A stretch of 7,487 nt of DNA, from assembly GCA_934636435.1 (NCBI GenBank), contig CAKUAQ010000070.1:1-7487 (forward strand), given 5' to 3'. The notes beneath the pieces are model-generated. The model saw nothing but the letters and a program-made list of their open reading frames with translations, searched no databases and had not been told where the DNA came from. The number at the start of each line of letters is the position of its first letter. The first letter of the stretch is position 1. Below, in pieces: positions 5,719-7,487 of this stretch. A program made the translations under genes and the position numbers. Source of the stretch: an uncultured Eubacteriales bacterium. Lineage in GTDB: Bacteria > Bacillota > Clostridia > Oscillospirales > Acutalibacteraceae.

Positions 5719-7487
5719 ATTCTACGGAATCGCCGGGGCGGTCATCTGTCTGCTGGGAGCGGCGCTGGGCGCCGTTCGCCCGGCTGCGGCGGCCGTGTAT
5801 ACGTCGCCGGATGCGTCCGGTGCGGCGGACACGGTCTATGTGGCTGGTGATCCGGATCGTTTTCCGCTGGAATATTACAGTCCGGAGGCACACGCGTATC
5901 GCGGCGCGATCCCGGATATGCTGGCGGCTGTGTCGGAGCGGACGGGTATTTCCTTTACCTATATTGAGGCCTCGGCCGAGAACCGGCAAAGGGAGTTGGC
6001 ACGCAACCATCAGGTGGAGCTGGTCAGCGCGCTGGAATCGGATCGGCACGAGTGCGAGGTGACGGAGCTGCTGCCGATTCTCGAGGTAGAGCTGGATGAA
6101 CGTCGGGTGACGTACTGCATCGGATTCACGGCTATTGCTTCGCCGGAGCTTGTGCAGAGGCTGAAAGATGCTTTTGCGGAGCTGTCTGATGCGGAAAAAA
6201 CCGGCTTTTTGCTCGTTAACGCCCAGCAAACTCCGGCAAGTACACGTCAGCATCAATGGCTGCGCATAGGGATCATTGCTCTGGCGGCGCTGCTTGTGGC
6301 GGCCGGTATCGCCACGGCGGTTTTGGCCCGCAAGGCCGGGCATCGCGATCGGGATACGCTGCTCGATGAGCGAACGGGGGTGGGGAACGGTAAGTACTAT
6401 CTGTATGCTTTTGAGCAGCTGCTGTCCCGCCAGTCGAGAAATCTGTATGCGGTGGTCTGTCTCGCGTTGGATGGGGATACGATCCGGGTAAAACACGGGG
6501 AAAAGGCCCCCGCTGAGATAGAGCAGTATGCGGCCGCCCGGCTGAGCGCCGCCATGGCGTCGTCGGAATATCTGGCGCGCGTGGACGACGGTGTGTTTGT
6601 ACTGCTGATCCAGGCGCTCACCGAGCAGGAATGCACGGAGAAGATGCTGGAGATCGTGGACAGTGCGAATCGGTATGTGCAGGAGTTTTATCCGGAGACA
6701 ACAGAAGCTTTCAGAGCCGGTGCGGCGCGGCTGTGCGACCATCCCGACTGCAACGCAGAGACGGCGTTTTATACCGCGAAGCAAGGCTGTCTTGCCGCCC
6801 GGCGGAACGGTACTCCGGCGGAGCTGACCGATCGCTCGCAATTGGTGCAGAGCCGGAAGCAGGATCGTCTGCGCCGGTCGATTTCCGGGGCAGTTGCCAA
6901 TGGGGAATTTCGGATATATCTGCAGCTGATCAACGCCAACAGGTCGGGAGCCGTTTGCGGCGCAGAAGTGTTATCCCGCTGGCAGAACCCGGAATACGGA
7001 ACGCTGTATCCGCATGAATATATCGGACTGCTCAAGGAAACCGGGCAGATCGTGGAGCACGATTATAAGATGTTTTCCGCCGTGTGTCGCCAGCTTGAGG
7101 CGTGGGACACCGAGCCGTATGACCGGCTGTTTCTGACCTGTAATTTTACGAGGATCTCGCTTAGCTGCCCGGATTTTTACGATCGGATATCCCGAATTGC
7201 CGCCGGTTTTCACTTTGATCACAGCCGTCTTGTGATTGAATTGACCGAGGATTCCATCTCCGAGAATTCCGCCGTTGTCTCAAAGAATATCCGGAAATGC
7301 CGCGCAACGCACTTTAAGATCGCCATTGACGATATGGGTACGGGATTTACGTCCTTTGCCGATCTATATGACAACGAGATCGACCTGGTGAAGATTGACG
7401 GAGCGTTTATCGCTGCTTGTACTTCTGCGCGGCGGCGGACCATGCTGGAGGATATTATCACGCTTGTGCATCATTCGGGTGCAAAGG
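5702..7487 (+). CDS. Transmembrane cyclic di-GMP protein: shortened SBP-like sensor, degenerate GGDEF, EAL domain (3' truncated)
   Basis: The frame is open for 595 codons from the ATG at 5702 to the window end with no stop. It begins with a signal peptide (basic start, hydrophobic core, likely cleavage after RPAAAA near residue 31). Residues about 44-175 resemble a family 3 solute-binding sensor: FPLEYYSPEAHAYRGAIPDML, then SERTGISFTYIEA. It is much shorter than the usual roughly 220 residues, with the middle lobe missing. A membrane helix spans about 187-208. The GGDEF domain (about 217-370) keeps LDERTGVGN but has RVDDGVF at 293-299 in place of the active-site motif and no RxxD inhibitory site, so it should not make c-di-GMP. 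The EAL domain (from about 385) has EVL for EAL (Glu422), SRW, Asn481, ELTED (Glu513), DDMGTG (Asp543, Asp544) and VKID (Lys564). These match the metal and catalytic residues of active phosphodiesterases; the final Glu and Gln lie beyond the window. Likely a signal-gated c-di-GMP phosphodiesterase or, less likely, a receptor tuning the polysaccharide synthase. Confidence 0.9.
   Translation, partial: MKMTSRFYGIAGAVICLLGAALGAVRPAAAAVYTSPDASGAADTVYVAGDPDRFPLEYYSPEAHAYRGAIPDMLAAVSERTGISFTYIEASAENRQRELARNHQVELVSALESDRHECEVTELLPILEVELDERRVTYCIGFTAIASPELVQRLKDAFAELSDAEKTGFLLVNAQQTPASTRQHQWLRIGIIALAALLVAAGIATAVLARKAGHRDRDTLLDERTGVGNGKYYLYAFEQLLSRQSRNLYAVVCLALDGDTIRVKHGEKAPAEIEQYAAARLSAAMASSEYLARVDDGVFVLLIQALTEQECTEKMLEIVDSANRYVQEFYPETTEAFRAGAARLCDHPDCNAETAFYTAKQGCLAARRNGTPAELTDRSQLVQSRKQDRLRRSISGAVANGEFRIYLQLINANRSGAVCGAEVLSRWQNPEYGTLYPHEYIGLLKETGQIVEHDYKMFSAVCRQLEAWDTEPYDRLFLTCNFTRISLSCPDFYDRISRIAAGFHFDHSRLVIELTEDSISENSAVVSKNIRKCRATHFKIAIDDMGTGFTSFADLYDNEIDLVKIDGAFIAACTSARRRTMLEDIITLVHHSGAK

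Noticed and set aside
5621..6841. Long open frame of 406 codons on the - strand
   Set aside because: It is antisense to the sensor/GGDEF part of the EAL gene, which has a signal peptide, membrane helix and clear domain motifs; the reverse protein is Arg/Gln/His-rich and featureless.
6631..7017. Second + strand frame overlapping the EAL gene
   Set aside because: It is out of frame with the GGDEF/EAL reading frame, which is continuous through the region and carries all the motifs; there is no sign of a frameshift.

Overview
The window holds six genes, all on the + strand and packed almost without gaps. It reads as an internal segment of one long operon; the first and last genes are cut by the window edges. 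The Gram-positive-type GGAGG ribosome sites, ATGA start/stop overlaps, a CotH-family protein, a DivIVA-like coiled-coil protein and moderately high GC (by eye, not computed) suggest a member of the Clostridia, perhaps an Oscillospiraceae/Ruminococcaceae-type gut or rumen bacterium. This assignment is an inference from gene content, not from a marker gene.

Layout: (1) 1-584, C-terminal part of a CotH-like atypical protein kinase; (2) 597-2789, a membrane-anchored, surface-exposed (beta/alpha)8-barrel glycoside hydrolase-like protein with a C-terminal CBM9/DOMON-like beta domain; (3) 2786-3895, a membrane-anchored HEAT-repeat protein; (4) 3892-5295, a processive-type family 2 glycosyltransferase with D, D, D and QxxRW motifs and membrane segments at both ends; (5) 5311-5718, a small coiled-coil protein with a DivIVA/GpsB-like N-terminus; (6) 5702-7487 and beyond, a secreted/transmembrane sensor with a shortened solute-binding-like extracellular domain, one membrane helix, a degenerate GGDEF domain and an EAL domain. 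The EAL domain keeps every metal-binding residue visible in the window.

Taken together, this looks like a cassette for making and exporting a surface polysaccharide under cyclic di-GMP control. The glycosyltransferase would polymerise and translocate the chain, the HEAT protein could be its membrane-bound scaffold, and the hydrolase would trim or modify the chain outside. The DivIVA-like protein could place the machine at a pole or septum. The EAL protein would destroy or sense c-di-GMP in response to an external signal, and the CotH kinase would phosphorylate a surface partner. The layout resembles in logic, but not in exact gene content, the Bacillus subtilis ydaJKLMN operon (GT2 synthase, glycosidase, degenerate GGDEF receptor). 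The polymer, the signal and the kinase substrate cannot be read from the sequence.

No RNA genes, mobile elements, CRISPR arrays, promoters or terminators were seen. The largest gap between genes is 15 bases, so any promoter and terminator must lie outside the window.
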